Source: Streptomyces pacificus
GTDB lineage: Bacteria > Actinomycetota > Actinomycetes > Streptomycetales > Streptomycetaceae
Reading direction: 5' to 3'
Assembly: GCF_011766325.1 (NCBI RefSeq)
Contig: NZ_BLLG01000003.1
Location: 483,501 to 547,500 of the forward strand
Length of the DNA: 64,000 nt
Shown: piece by piece, positions 47,089-56,262 of the stretch
Layout: each line of letters opens with the position of its first letter
Numbering within the stretch: position 1 is the stretch's first letter
Notes under the pieces: generated by a model
What the model saw: the letters and a program-made list of their open reading frames with translations, nothing else
Databases searched by the model: none
Told to the model about the DNA's origin: nothing
Made by a program: the position numbers and the translations under genes

Positions 47089-48303
47089 TCAGCCCTCGTG
47101 GGCGTCCGCGGTCTCGACCTCTTCGCGGGTGATCCCGAGCAGATACAGCACCGCGTCCAGGAAGGGCACGTTGACGGCGGTGTCGGCGGCCTTGCGCACC
47201 ACGGGCTTGGCGTTGAAGGCCACGCCCAGCCCGGCCGCGTTCAGCATGTCCAGGTCGTTGGCGCCGTCGCCGATCGCCACGGTCTGTGCGAGCGGCACCC
47301 CGGCCTCCGCCGCGAAACGCCGCAGCAGCCGGGCCTTCCCCGCCCGGTCCACGATCTCCCCGGTGACGCGGCCGGTGAGCCTGCCGTCCACGATCTCCAG
47401 GGTGTTGGCCGAGGCGAAGTCCAGCCCCAGACGCTCCTTCAGGTCGTCGGTGACCTGGGTGAACCCGCCCGACACCACGCCGACCTGGAAGCCCAGGCGC
47501 TTCAGCGTACGGATCAGGGTGCGGGCGCCGGGGGTGAGCCGCACCTCCGTGCGCACCTTGTCCACCACCGACGCGTCCAGGCCCGCCAGCAGCGCGACCC
47601 GCGCGTGCAGCGACTGCTCGAAGTCGAGTTCCCCCCGCATCGCGGCGGCCGTGACCTCGGCGACCTCGGCCTCACAGCCCGCGTGAGCGGCGAACAGCTC
47701 GATGACCTCATCGGTGATCAGTGTGGAGTCGACGTCCATCACCACCAGGCGCTGCGCCCGGCGGTGCAGTCCGGCCGAGACGACCGCGACATCCACCCCG
47801 ATCTCCGCCGCCTCGGTCGCCAGCGCGGTCCGCAGCGGCTCGGTCTCGCAGCCCGACACCGCGAACTCCACGGCGGTCACCGGGTACTTGGCGAGCCGGT
47901 GGATACGGTCGATGTTGCCGCCCGTGCCGGTGATCCTGGCGGCTATGGCGGCCGTGCACTCCGCGGTCAGCGGATGTCCGAGCACGGTCACATGCGAGCG
48001 GCCACTGCCCCGGGGCCGGTTGTCGCCGAGACCCGAGATGATCTCGGCCTGCAGCTTCAGCGCCTCGGCCCAGCCGTGGACGGTGGCCCGCAGCTCGCCC
48101 TCGGTGCCGGCGGGCGGCTCGGTGACGAGGGCGCACAGGGTGATGCGCCCCCGTGTGACGACCTGCTCGATGTCGACCACGTCGACGGAGAAGGCGGCGA
48201 GGGTGTCGAAGAGCCCGGCGGTGATGCCGGGACGGTCCTTCCCGAAGATCTTCACCAGCAGGGTGGGGACCTCGGACGTCTGCGGGGGCTGCGATGCGCT
48301 CAT
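47089..48303 (-). CDS. serB: Phosphoserine phosphatase SerB
   Basis: 404 residues from ATG 48303 (GTG 48327 possible). Two ACT-like domains at the N-terminus (LLVKIFGKDRPGITAGLFDTL; VTVLGHPLTAECTAAIAAR), then the HAD phosphatase with VMDVDSTLI (nucleophile Asp), VVSGGFTQV and AIGDGANDLDML. Final step of serine synthesis; the ACT domains suggest serine feedback. The mycobacterial/streptomycete two-ACT form. Confidence 0.95.
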   Translation of the reverse strand: MSASQPPQTSEVPTLLVKIFGKDRPGITAGLFDTLAAFSVDVVDIEQVVTRGRITLCALVTEPPAGTEGELRATVHGWAEALKLQAEIISGLGDNRPRGSGRSHVTVLGHPLTAECTAAIAARITGTGGNIDRIHRLAKYPVTAVEFAVSGCETEPLRTALATEAAEIGVDVAVVSAGLHRRAQRLVVMDVDSTLITDEVIELFAAHAGCEAEVAEVTAAAMRGELDFEQSLHARVALLAGLDASVVDKVRTEVRLTPGARTLIRTLKRLGFQVGVVSGGFTQVTDDLKERLGLDFASANTLEIVDGRLTGRVTGEIVDRAGKARLLRRFAAEAGVPLAQTVAIGDGANDLDMLNAAGLGVAFNAKPVVRKAADTAVNVPFLDAVLYLLGITREEVETADAHEG

Positions 48304-48828
48304 GGTACTGCCCACGGTATCGGGCACTCCGTGCCATCCGCCGCCCCGTCCCGCGTACCGGACAGCCGGCGGCCCTCCCGGGCGAGGCGATGTGCGAGCG
48401 CTCCTCGGCCGCCTGGCGCCTCACGGTGCGGCGGCCCTCCCGGGCGAGGTGATGTGCGGGTCGCGCAGAGGTGGAGCCGGGGCGCTGCCGAGAGGCCGGC
48501 CGCTGCCGTGGGGCGCGGCCGGGGAAGGGGCGGATCCGTCCTTTCGAATGCCGGGCGCGGCAAGACCCCGGGACCCTGAGCGGCGCGGACCCGGCGTTCG
48601 TGCCAGGGCCTGTGCCAGGGCCTGAGCCGGCGCGGGTGCCGGTGCAGGTGACGGGTGCCCGTGCTGGTGCTGGTGCAGGTGCAGGAGCGGGAGCGGGCAG
48701 GTGTCGCCGGGCCCGCCGGGCCCGGCTTTCCGATACGCGACCGTCCCTGGAATAGTTCCCCACGACGTTCGCCATCCCCGGATGCCCGTCGACGGGGGCA
48801 GCTCGGGGACGACTAGGTGGGGCAGGGA
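48304..48828. repeat. Intergenic region with direct and trinucleotide-type repeats
   Basis: A 28-base phrase beginning GCGGCCCTCCCGGG occurs near 48369 and again near 48430 with one change. Farther right, GGTGCTGGTGCAGG-type hexamers run about 48650-48700. A short minus-strand frame at 48775 (MANVVGNYSRDGR) becomes Pro/Ala repeats and is not called. No gene supported. Confidence 0.6.
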
Positions 48829-51363
48829 GTGCCGGAACTCGTACTGGAACTGAACGGAAGGACCTGGACCCTCGATCCGTCCAGGTCGTACACCGTGGGG
48901 CGGGATCCCCGGGGTGACGTGGTGATCGACGACGCCCGGGTGTCGTGGCGGCACGCCACGATCAGCTGGAGCGGCCGTAGTTGGGTCCTGGAGGACCACG
49001 GCAGCACCAATGGCACGTATGTGCAGGGCAGGCGGGTCCACCTGCTGGAGCTCGGCCCCGGCTCCGCGGTGCACCTCGGCAACGCCGCTGACGGTCCGCG
49101 GCTGAGCCTGTCCGGCGCCGAGGCCGGCGCGTACAGCGCACCGGAAGCCGTTCCCCAGCAGGCCGGCACCGCCCCGCAGGGGCAGCCCGGCCCCGACCAG
49201 CAGGGCCGGGCCCGGCGGCAGGAGGCCCAGGAGCAGTGGCAGCAGCCCGTCGCCCGGGTGCCGCACCAGCAGGGGCCGCGGGACCGGCAGGCCCCGGAGA
49301 CACCCGACGGTCCCGCGGGGGCCCCGCAGCCGCCGGGCGACCGCAGTCCCACCGCGTTCCACCGGCTGTCCCTGGGCCGGGTGGTGCGCATCGGCCGTGC
49401 ACTGGAGAACGACCTGGTGGTGTCCGACCTCCAGGTCTCCCGCCACCACGCCGAGTTCCACGCGGCGCCCGACGGCCGTTTCGAGATCCGCGACCTCGGC
49501 TCGCACAACGGCACCTACGTCAACGGCCAGCCGCTCGCCAAGTCGGGCACCGCGCTCATCGGCCCGAACGACACCGTAGGCGTCGGCCACTCCACGTTCC
49601 GCCTCGTCGGCGACCGTCTGGAGGAGTTCGTCGACACCGGCGAGGTGACCTTCTCCGCCCGTCATCTCACGGTCACGGTCGACGGCGGCAAGGAGATCCT
49701 CCGGGACGTCTCCTTCGGCGTCCCGGAGAAGTCGCTCATCGCGGTCATCGGCCCCTCCGGGTCCGGGAAGTCGACCCTGCTCAAGGCCCTCACCGGCTAC
49801 CGCCCCGCCGACCGGGGCGATGTGCTCTACGACAACCGGAACCTGTACAAGCAGTTCGCCGAGCTGCGCCAGCGCATCGGCCTGGTCCCGCAGGACGACA
49901 TCCTGCACAAGGAGCTGACCGTCAGGAAGGCGCTCACCTACGCGGCCAAGCTGCGCTTCCCGGCGGACACCACGGCGGCCGAGCGCGAGGCCCGCGTCGA
50001 CGAGGTGCTGCGCGAGCTGAAGCTCGACCTCCACAAGGGCAAGAAGGTCACCTCCCTCTCCGGGGGCCAGCGCAAGCGCGTCTCCGTCGCCCTGGAACTG
50101 CTGACCAAGCCGTCGCTGATCTTCCTGGACGAGCCCACCTCCGGTCTCGACCCGGGCATGGACCGCGACGTCATGCAGTTGCTGCGCGGCCTCGCCGACG
50201 ACGGCCGCACGGTCCTCGTGGTCACGCACTCGGTGGCCGAGCTCGCACTGTGCGACAAGCTGCTGGTGATGGCGCCCGGCGGCTCGGTGGCGTACTTCGG
50301 GCCGCCGGAGGAGGCGCTGAACTTCTTCGGCTACGAGACCTGGGCCGATGTGTTCTCCGCCTTCGAGAACTACCGCGACTACGACTGGGCGGGCCGCTGG
50401 AAGGGCTCGCAGCACTTCCAGGTGTACGCCGCCGACATCGACGCCGTCGCCGCGCAGTCGGCGCACCTGCCGCCGCCCCAGGCCGTCCGGCCGCCGAAGC
50501 CCCAGGGGTGGTTCTCCCAGCTCGGCACCCTGATGCGGCGCTATGTCTCGGTGATCTCCGCCGACCGGGGCTTCCTCGCGCTGACGGTGCTCGTGCCCTC
50601 GGTTATCGGCGCGGTGAGCCTGCTCATCGATCTGGACAAGGGCCTGCTGCCCAATGGCGTCAACCCGCAGAACGGCAGGATCGTCCCGAACGGCACGGCC
50701 ACCACGGTGCTGCTGATCCTGGCGGCCGGCGCCTGCTTCTCCGGTGCCGCCAACTCGGTACGCGAGCTGATCAAGGAGCGGGTGATCTACGAGCGGGAGC
50801 GGGCGACCGGCCTGTCGCGCTCCGCCTATCTGATGTCCAAGGTGATCGTCCTCGGTACGATCGCCGTGCTCCAGGGCGCCCTGGTCGGCGCCATCGGATT
50901 CGCGGCCCGGGAGATCCCCGGGGAGGGGCTGGTCCTCGGCTCTGCCACGCTCCTGGAACTCTCACTGCCGATCATGGCCCTCGGCTTCGCCTCGATGATG
51001 TTCGGCCTGGTCATCTCGGCGGCGGTGAAGACGGCCGAGAAGGCCATGCCGCTGCTGGTGATGTTCGCGATCGTCCAGATCGTCTTCACCGGCTGCCTGT
51101 TCACCCTCAACGGCACCATCGGCGTCAACGAGTTCTCGTATCTGATGCCGTCCCGCTGGGCGGTCGCCGCTGCCGGCGCCACCCTGGACCTCAACAGGAT
51201 CAGACCGGACCAGGACGACCCCGGCAGCACCGACCCGCTCTGGGACCACGAGGCCGGCGCCTGGGGCCTGGACATGGCGGCTCTGCTGGCGCTCGGCGCG
51301 CTGTGCGGCTTCCTCGTGGCCCGCTTCCTGCGCCGCCATGAGCCGGAGGTCATGCGCGGGTAG
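48829..51363 (+). CDS. FHA-domain ABC exporter (fused ATPase and ABC-2 membrane domain)
   Basis: 844 residues. Two FHA domains (about 1-95 and 175-265; SYTVGRDPRGDVV...RHATI...STNGTYV and VRIGRALENDLVV...RHHAEF...SHNGTYVN), an ABC ATPase (Walker A GPSGSGKST near 307, LSGGQRKR, LIFLDEPTSGLD) and an ABC-2 permease with six helices (about 565-840). FHA domains bind phosphothreonine, so transport is likely gated by a Ser/Thr kinase. Start GTG 48829 has AGGTGGGG 6 bases upstream; GTG 48817 is the alternative. Confidence 0.92.
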   Translation: MPELVLELNGRTWTLDPSRSYTVGRDPRGDVVIDDARVSWRHATISWSGRSWVLEDHGSTNGTYVQGRRVHLLELGPGSAVHLGNAADGPRLSLSGAEAGAYSAPEAVPQQAGTAPQGQPGPDQQGRARRQEAQEQWQQPVARVPHQQGPRDRQAPETPDGPAGAPQPPGDRSPTAFHRLSLGRVVRIGRALENDLVVSDLQVSRHHAEFHAAPDGRFEIRDLGSHNGTYVNGQPLAKSGTALIGPNDTVGVGHSTFRLVGDRLEEFVDTGEVTFSARHLTVTVDGGKEILRDVSFGVPEKSLIAVIGPSGSGKSTLLKALTGYRPADRGDVLYDNRNLYKQFAELRQRIGLVPQDDILHKELTVRKALTYAAKLRFPADTTAAEREARVDEVLRELKLDLHKGKKVTSLSGGQRKRVSVALELLTKPSLIFLDEPTSGLDPGMDRDVMQLLRGLADDGRTVLVVTHSVAELALCDKLLVMAPGGSVAYFGPPEEALNFFGYETWADVFSAFENYRDYDWAGRWKGSQHFQVYAADIDAVAAQSAHLPPPQAVRPPKPQGWFSQLGTLMRRYVSVISADRGFLALTVLVPSVIGAVSLLIDLDKGLLPNGVNPQNGRIVPNGTATTVLLILAAGACFSGAANSVRELIKERVIYERERATGLSRSAYLMSKVIVLGTIAVLQGALVGAIGFAAREIPGEGLVLGSATLLELSLPIMALGFASMMFGLVISAAVKTAEKAMPLLVMFAIVQIVFTGCLFTLNGTIGVNEFSYLMPSRWAVAAAGATLDLNRIRPDQDDPGSTDPLWDHEAGAWGLDMAALLALGALCGFLVARFLRRHEPEVMRG

Positions 51364-51490
51364 CGGGCTCCCGCCGCCCGAAGCGCTCAGGCGGTACCGG
51401 CGGCCGCACGGGCCATCGGCGGTGTGTGCGGTACGCGCGGCACCGGCGGCGCGGGCTGTGCCGGTTGTGCCGGCCGACGGCGGCGCGGGC

Positions 51491-51558
51491 TGTACCGGTT
51501 GTACCGGTTGTACCGGTTGTACCGGAGGGCGGCACCCCCAGCGGGTGCCGCCCTCCGG
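51491..51558. terminator. Terminator with adjacent 9-bp tandem repeats
   Basis: Four TGTACCGGT repeats (51491-51526) lead into a perfect 16-base-arm hairpin (51522-51537, 51543-51558, loop CCAGC) between the convergent exporter and transglycosylase genes. Bidirectional. Confidence 0.85.
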
Positions 51559-51590
51559 CGTGTCGGCGGCGCGGGTGCGGCCCGCGTCCG

Positions 51591-52334
51591 TCAGTAGGCG
51601 CTGTTGACGTTGTCGATCGAGCCGTAGCGGTCGGCCGCGTAGTTGCAGGCGGCGACGATGTTGGCGACCGGGTCGTACTGGTCCTTGACGGTGCCGGGAA
51701 CGTGGTAGGCGTCGAAGGTCGGCTTGATGACCTGCAGCAGGCCCTTCGAGGGGACACCGTTGGCGGCGTTGATGTCCCAGTTGTTGATCGCGCGGGGGTT
51801 GCCGCTCGACTCGCGCATCACGTTCTTGTAGATGCCGTGGTAGGTGCCCGGGATGTTGTGCTTCTTCATGATGTCCAGGGCCTCGCGGATCCAGCCGTCC
51901 AGGTTGTCGGCGTAGACCGGCGTGCGCGCGGCGGTGCGGCTGGCGGCCTGCTCCAGTGCACGCCCCTTGACGGCGGCGGCCTGGGCGGCGGCCTGGGCGG
52001 CGGCCGCCTCGGCCTGGGCGGCGGCCTTGACTTGGGCGGTCTTGGCGTTCGCGGCGGCCTGGGCCTTGGCCTGGGCGGCGGCCTTGAGCTGGGCCGCGGC
52101 GAAGGGGTTCTGCTCGGCGAGGCTGGTCTGCAGCGCGGTGGCCTGCGCCGTGTCGACGGTCGCGGACAGGGCCGTCCCGGAGGCGGGTGCGGCCTGCGTC
52201 CCGGTACCGGCGACTGCGCTGCCCGGGACGAGCGAGAACGCGAGGGCGGAGACGCCTGCGGCGGCGATACCGGCGATCGAGAACTTGTAGGTCTTGGACA
52301 TACGGCGGAAGCCGGGGGTGCGGGACGCGGACAT
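51591..52334 (-). CDS. Secreted SLT-domain lytic transglycosylase
   Basis: 247 residues from ATG 52334 with GAGGT nine bases upstream. Signal peptide to about residue 43 (YKFSIAGIAAAGVSALAFSL, AVA cleavage), a long Ala/Gln/Lys coiled linker (about 70-130), then an SLT-like domain: IYKNVMRESSGNPRAINNWD (catalytic Glu in RESSGNP), GLLQVIKPTF and ACNYAADRYGS. Cleaves peptidoglycan. The upstream leader of about 230 bases is unusually AT-rich for the window. Confidence 0.9.
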   Translation of the reverse strand: MSASRTPGFRRMSKTYKFSIAGIAAAGVSALAFSLVPGSAVAGTGTQAAPASGTALSATVDTAQATALQTSLAEQNPFAAAQLKAAAQAKAQAAANAKTAQVKAAAQAEAAAAQAAAQAAAVKGRALEQAASRTAARTPVYADNLDGWIREALDIMKKHNIPGTYHGIYKNVMRESSGNPRAINNWDINAANGVPSKGLLQVIKPTFDAYHVPGTVKDQYDPVANIVAACNYAADRYGSIDNVNSAY

Positions 52335-52784
52335 GCGAGACGTACCTCTTCGAATAGCGGGAGTCGCTTCGGCCGGGGGCGGCACAGCGCCTGCTCGGCG
52401 GCGACGGACGCAATTCTTAGCGGCAGCAAAATCTCCTGGCAATGAGGTGACCTACGAAGGCGAGTAGAGGAGCCGGAAGCCCCAAAATCGGACATCCTGC
52501 GCACTCGGTACGCCCTGGCCTGCCTACTTGTCCTTTATGTAGCCACTAGCGCGCTTCGTAAGTGATGTGGGTCCTATGTGCGGGGTCACATCCCATCCCT
52601 GGCACTCTCACTTTGAGTTGCGTATGCAACGCGCTGGGTGAGCGCCCTCGCCCGGTGGGAGGAGACGGCTGCCCGCTCCGGCGCCCCTGCCGTCCAGGGC
52701 CCTGCGACCTAGGGCCGGGGACCGGTTCCGCCCGCCGTCCACAGGCCGATACGCACCGTCACCGACCCCGGTACGGTGATCCCC
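52335..52784. promoter_or_regulatory. Divergent regulatory region of the transglycosylase and histidine kinase genes
   Basis: AT-richer than its surroundings. On the minus strand TACATA near 52540 is a possible -10 giving a leader over 200 bases. A palindrome GTTGC-GTAT-GCAAC lies at 52617-52630. TACGGT (52772-52777) is seven bases from the kinase ATG. No known riboswitch consensus, including the c-di-AMP class, was recognised. Confidence 0.5.
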
Positions 52785-53930
52785 ATGAGCCATCGACCGA
52801 GCTCCGGACTGGCCGCCGTGAGCACCGCCCTGCTCGCGATGAGCAGGCACCTCGAGGTCCGCGACGCCCTCAAGACGATCGTCGTGTCGGCCCGGGAGCT
52901 GCTCGGCGCGGAGTACGCGGCGCTCGGCGTCCCGGACGACCACGGTGGCTTCGCCCAGTTCGTCGTCGACGGCGTCAGCGAGGAGCAGTGGCGGGCGATC
53001 GGACCGCTCCCGCGCCAGCACGGCATCCTCGCCGCGATGCTGGGCGGCGCCGGGGCCGAGCGGCTCGCGGACGTGCGCAAGGACCCCCGTTTCGGGGGCT
53101 GGCCCGCGGCCCACCCGGAGATGGCCGACTTCCTGGGCCTGCCCATCAGGGACGGCGATGAGACGATCGGCGCGCTGTACCTCGCCAACAAGCGGTGCCC
53201 CAAGCCCGAGGGGGTCTGCGGATTCACCGAGGAGGACGAGGAACTGCTGTCGATCCTCGCGCAGCACGCGGCCATCGCCCTCACCAACGCCCGTCTGTAC
53301 GAGCGCAGCCGCGAACTCACCATCGTCGAGGAGCGCTCCCGCCTCGCGCACGAACTCCACGACGCCGTCAGCCAGAAGCTGTTCTCCCTCCGGCTGACCG
53401 CACAGGCCGCGGCCCGCCTGGTGGACCGCGACCCGCACCGGGCCAAGTGCGAGCTGCAGCAGGTGGCCGCGCTCGCCGCCGAGGCCGCCGACGAACTGCG
53501 TGCCGCGGTCGTCGAACTGCGCCCCGCCGCCCTGGACGAGGACGGCCTCGCCGAGACCCTCCGCACCCAGGTCCAGGTCCTCGACCGCGCCCACACCGCG
53601 CAGGTGACCTTTGACAGCCACGGGGTCCGCGCCCTGCCGGCCGCCCAGGAGGAGGCCCTGCTCCGGGTCGCCCAGGAGGCCCTGCACAACGCGCTGCGGC
53701 ACTCGGACGCGCCCCGGGTCGCGGTCAGCCTCGCCCGCCGCGGCCAGGGCGCGGTCCTCAGCGTCACCGACGACGGCAGCGGTTTCGAGCCCGATGCGGT
53801 CCGCACGGCCGGACGCCACCTCGGCCTGGTCTCCATGCGCGACCGGGCGAGCGGCGTCGGCGGAAGACTCACGGTGCAATCGGCGCCCGGCAAGGGCACC
53901 ACGGTCGAGATGGAGGTCCCCGGTGGCTGA
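52785..53930 (+). CDS. GAF-domain sensor histidine kinase (NarL-type partner)
   Basis: 381 residues. GAF domain (about 25-165; ARELLGAEYAALGVPDDHG, LGLPIRDGDETIGALYLANK), HisKA_3 dimerisation helix with the phospho-His in RLAHELHDAVSQKLF (about 187-192), and HATPase_c (EEALLRVAQEALHNALRHS, LSVTDDGSGF, GRHLGLVSMRDRA, GKGTTVEM). No membrane segment, so it senses a cytoplasmic signal. Overlaps its response regulator by eight bases. Start ATG 52785 preferred over GTG 52776, as TACGGT is seven bases upstream. Confidence 0.92.
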   Translation: MSHRPSSGLAAVSTALLAMSRHLEVRDALKTIVVSARELLGAEYAALGVPDDHGGFAQFVVDGVSEEQWRAIGPLPRQHGILAAMLGGAGAERLADVRKDPRFGGWPAAHPEMADFLGLPIRDGDETIGALYLANKRCPKPEGVCGFTEEDEELLSILAQHAAIALTNARLYERSRELTIVEERSRLAHELHDAVSQKLFSLRLTAQAAARLVDRDPHRAKCELQQVAALAAEAADELRAAVVELRPAALDEDGLAETLRTQVQVLDRAHTAQVTFDSHGVRALPAAQEEALLRVAQEALHNALRHSDAPRVAVSLARRGQGAVLSVTDDGSGFEPDAVRTAGRHLGLVSMRDRASGVGGRLTVQSAPGKGTTVEMEVPGG

Positions 53931-54630
53931 GCGGGAGAGCGGAGACGGCGCGGAAGCGGTGCGTCCCGGTGGCGTGGCGCTGCCGGGAGGCGGACGGACG
54001 ATCCGCGTGCTGCTGGCGGACGACCACCAGGTGGTGCGCAGGGGGCTGCGCACCTTCCTCGAGGTGCAGGACGACATCGAGGTCGTCGGTGAGGCGGGGG
54101 ACGGTGACGCGGCAGTGGCCCGCGCCGGGGAACTGCTGCCCGACGTGGTGCTGATGGACGTGCGGATGCCCGGCACCGACGGGATCGAGGCGCTGCGCAA
54201 GCTGACCGCCCTCGACAGCACCGCGAAGGTGCTGGTCGTCACGAGCTTCACCGAGCGGCGCACGGTCGTCCCCGCGCTGCGCGCCGGCGCCTCGGGCTAT
54301 CTGTACAAGGACGTCGACCCCGACGCGCTCGCCGCGGCGATCCGCTCCGTGCACGCGGGGCACGTTCTCCTGCAGCCGGAGGTGGCGGGAGCGCTCCTGG
54401 CCCAGGACGTGCCGGGCGGCGGGCAGGGGAGGGGCACCTCGCTCACCGAGCGCGAGCGCGAGGTGCTCGGGCTCATCGCCGACGGCCGTTCCAACCGGGA
54501 GATCGCCCGGTCCCTGGTCCTGTCGGAGAAGACGGTGAAGACCCATGTGTCGAACATCCTGATGAAGCTCGATCTCGCGGACCGCACCCAGGCGGCGCTC
54601 TGGGCCGTCCGGCACGGCCTCGCGGGCTGA
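53923..54630 (+). CDS. NarL/LuxR-family response regulator
   Basis: 235 residues from GTG 53923 with GGAGG six bases upstream inside the kinase gene. Receiver domain with LLADDHQVV (acidic pair), phospho-Asp79 in LMDVRMPG and YLYKD (Lys); C-terminal LuxR HTH (LTEREREVLGLIADGRSNREIARSLVLSEKTVKTHV). Pairs with the GAF kinase. The chpE gene lies 219 bases downstream; it is a possible, untested target. Confidence 0.94.
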   Translation: MAERESGDGAEAVRPGGVALPGGGRTIRVLLADDHQVVRRGLRTFLEVQDDIEVVGEAGDGDAAVARAGELLPDVVLMDVRMPGTDGIEALRKLTALDSTAKVLVVTSFTERRTVVPALRAGASGYLYKDVDPDALAAAIRSVHAGHVLLQPEVAGALLAQDVPGGGQGRGTSLTEREREVLGLIADGRSNREIARSLVLSEKTVKTHVSNILMKLDLADRTQAALWAVRHGLAG

Positions 54631-54849
54631 GTTCCGGTCTGAATCGGAACGTTTCGGCAGGTCACTCGCCGGCTCGGCTGCCGGTGCGCTCGGAGGGCCT
54701 TCCACGGGAAAGCGGACCGGTTCCCTCCGGTGTGAGATTCATACCGTCGTGTGTATATCGCCCACATGGCGTATCCGGACTGTGTCCCGGGCGTTCTCCA
54801 GGGCGAGCTGCGGCGGTCCCGCCGCGGTGACGCCTAGGAGGATCCCGAA

Positions 54850-55092
54850 GTGAACAACCTGAAGAAGGCCCTCGCCGTCTCCATGGTCGCCGGCGGCATC
54901 GTCGCCGCGGGCGCCGGTGTCGCGTCCGCCACCAGTGCGCACGCGGACGGCCACGCCACGAACTCCCCGGGCGTCGGCTCCGGCAACCTGATCCAGGCGC
55001 CGATCCACGTCCCGGTCAACGCCGTCGGCAACACGGTCGACGTCATCGGCGCCCTCAACCCGGCCTTCGGCAACACGGGCGTCAACGGCTGA
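54850..55092 (+). CDS. chpE: Chaplin ChpE-like (cysteine-free short chaplin)
   Basis: 80 residues from GTG 54850 with GGAGG eight bases upstream. Signal peptide about 1-28 (KKALAVSMVAGGIVAAGAG, cleavage after ASA), then one chaplin domain: SPGVGSGNLIQAPIHVPVN and NPAFGNTGVNG. The two cysteines usual in chaplins are Ala and Gly here, as in ChpE of S. coelicolor. Chaplins assemble into the hydrophobic coat of aerial hyphae. A single-exon complete gene; position also fits chpE. Confidence 0.95.
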   Translation: MNNLKKALAVSMVAGGIVAAGAGVASATSAHADGHATNSPGVGSGNLIQAPIHVPVNAVGNTVDVIGALNPAFGNTGVNG

Positions 55093-55337
55093 GTGAGCCG
55101 CCCGGCCCGCTCCGGCGGACCCGCGGCCCCCCGCGGCCTTCCACGTCACCCGGCGGACTCCGGACCGTGCTCGGGGACTACCGGGGTGCCCGGGTCTGCC
55201 GGACGGGTCCCCCGGGGTGCCCGGGGCTGCTGTCTCCCGGTCCCCGGGGTGTCCGGTCTCCTTCGCGGTGCCGTCGGGCCCGAGGGGCGGCCGCCGCGGT
55301 GGACCCCGGGTGCGCCCCCCCGCGTCCGCCGCACCCG

Positions 55338-56135
55338 TCAGCGGCCGGCCCGGCGCTCCAGGTCCTCCACATAGGCGTTGTACGCCGCCACCTGCGCGCG
55401 CCGCGCCACGCGCTCCACCGGGCGCAGAGCCGCCCCCCTGGCAGCCATCTCCGACGCGCTCATCGCCCCGCCGTGCCCGTTCTCGTACGCCAGCGACAGC
55501 AGGAGACCGATCCGCTGGGCCATCTCCAGGACACGTGCCGCTCGGGACGGGTACCCGGGAGCGAGCACGTCACGGGCCGTCCTCGACTCCGCCCGCGCCC
55601 GGTACGCGTCCAGCGCCGCCTCGGCCACCGGCCCGGAAGCCGCCACGTCCAGCCGCGACAGCACCTCCGTCGCCTCCCGCAGCCCCTCCGCGAGCTCCCG
55701 TTCCGCCTCGCCGAGGGAGGGGACGTCGGCCGGTGGGGCGTCCCGCACCGCCAGGCAGCGCCAGACGACATCGGCGTGCACATCGCCGTCCGGACCCGCC
55801 TCGCGCACTTCGGGCACCAGGCCGTACGCCGCCCCGTGGCAGACCACCGCCTCCCGCGCCTCCAGCGCCCGCGCGTTGAACTCCGGCGGCCCGCTCAGCC
55901 CCAGCGGATGCCCCGGCGCGGGCAGGGCCACCCGGAAGCCCCGCACCCCGGCTGTGCGCAGCCGCCCCAGCGCCATCGTGAGCCCCACCGGCCCGTTCTC
56001 GCCGGGGAGTCCCGTCACACGGTGCACTGCGTCCTCCCCGGCGATCGCGGCCACCGCGTCGTCCGGCGATACCCATCCGGCCGAGAGGGCGTTCCCCCAG
56101 GCGGCCAGTCGTCCTGATCGTGGTTCCGAGAGCAT
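55338..56135 (-). CDS. Conserved hypothetical protein
   Basis: 265 residues. N-terminal half is alpha/beta-like (LAAWGNALSAGWVSPDDAV, GFRVALPAPGHPLGLSGPPEF), C-terminal half helical (RELAEGLREATEVLSRL; VARRAQVAAYNAYVEDLERR). No signal peptide or membrane segment. I recall similar proteins across Streptomyces but no assigned function. Divergent from the ABC ATPase gene across 127 bases. Confidence 0.82.
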   Translation of the reverse strand: MLSEPRSGRLAAWGNALSAGWVSPDDAVAAIAGEDAVHRVTGLPGENGPVGLTMALGRLRTAGVRGFRVALPAPGHPLGLSGPPEFNARALEAREAVVCHGAAYGLVPEVREAGPDGDVHADVVWRCLAVRDAPPADVPSLGEAERELAEGLREATEVLSRLDVAASGPVAEAALDAYRARAESRTARDVLAPGYPSRAARVLEMAQRIGLLLSLAYENGHGGAMSASEMAARGAALRPVERVARRAQVAAYNAYVEDLERRAGR

Positions 56136-56262
56136 GGACCCAGCCTAGGTACCGGACCCGGGGCAGGAGTACAGGGCGGGTGGCGTAGCTTTGTCCGGGG
56201 AGCCGCGCCCACAGGCGGGCAGAGCCCGAGACCCGACGACCGAATGGGGAGACAACGCGCTC

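Noticed and set aside
47708..48775. 355-codon minus-strand frame beginning MANVVGNYSRDGR
   Set aside because: Turns into Pro/Ala repeats and then runs out of frame through serB; composition reflects the GGTGCA hexamer tract.
52335..52560. Possible c-di-AMP (ydaO) riboswitch before the lytic transglycosylase
   Set aside because: This riboswitch class controls wall hydrolases in Streptomyces, but its conserved core motifs were not found here.
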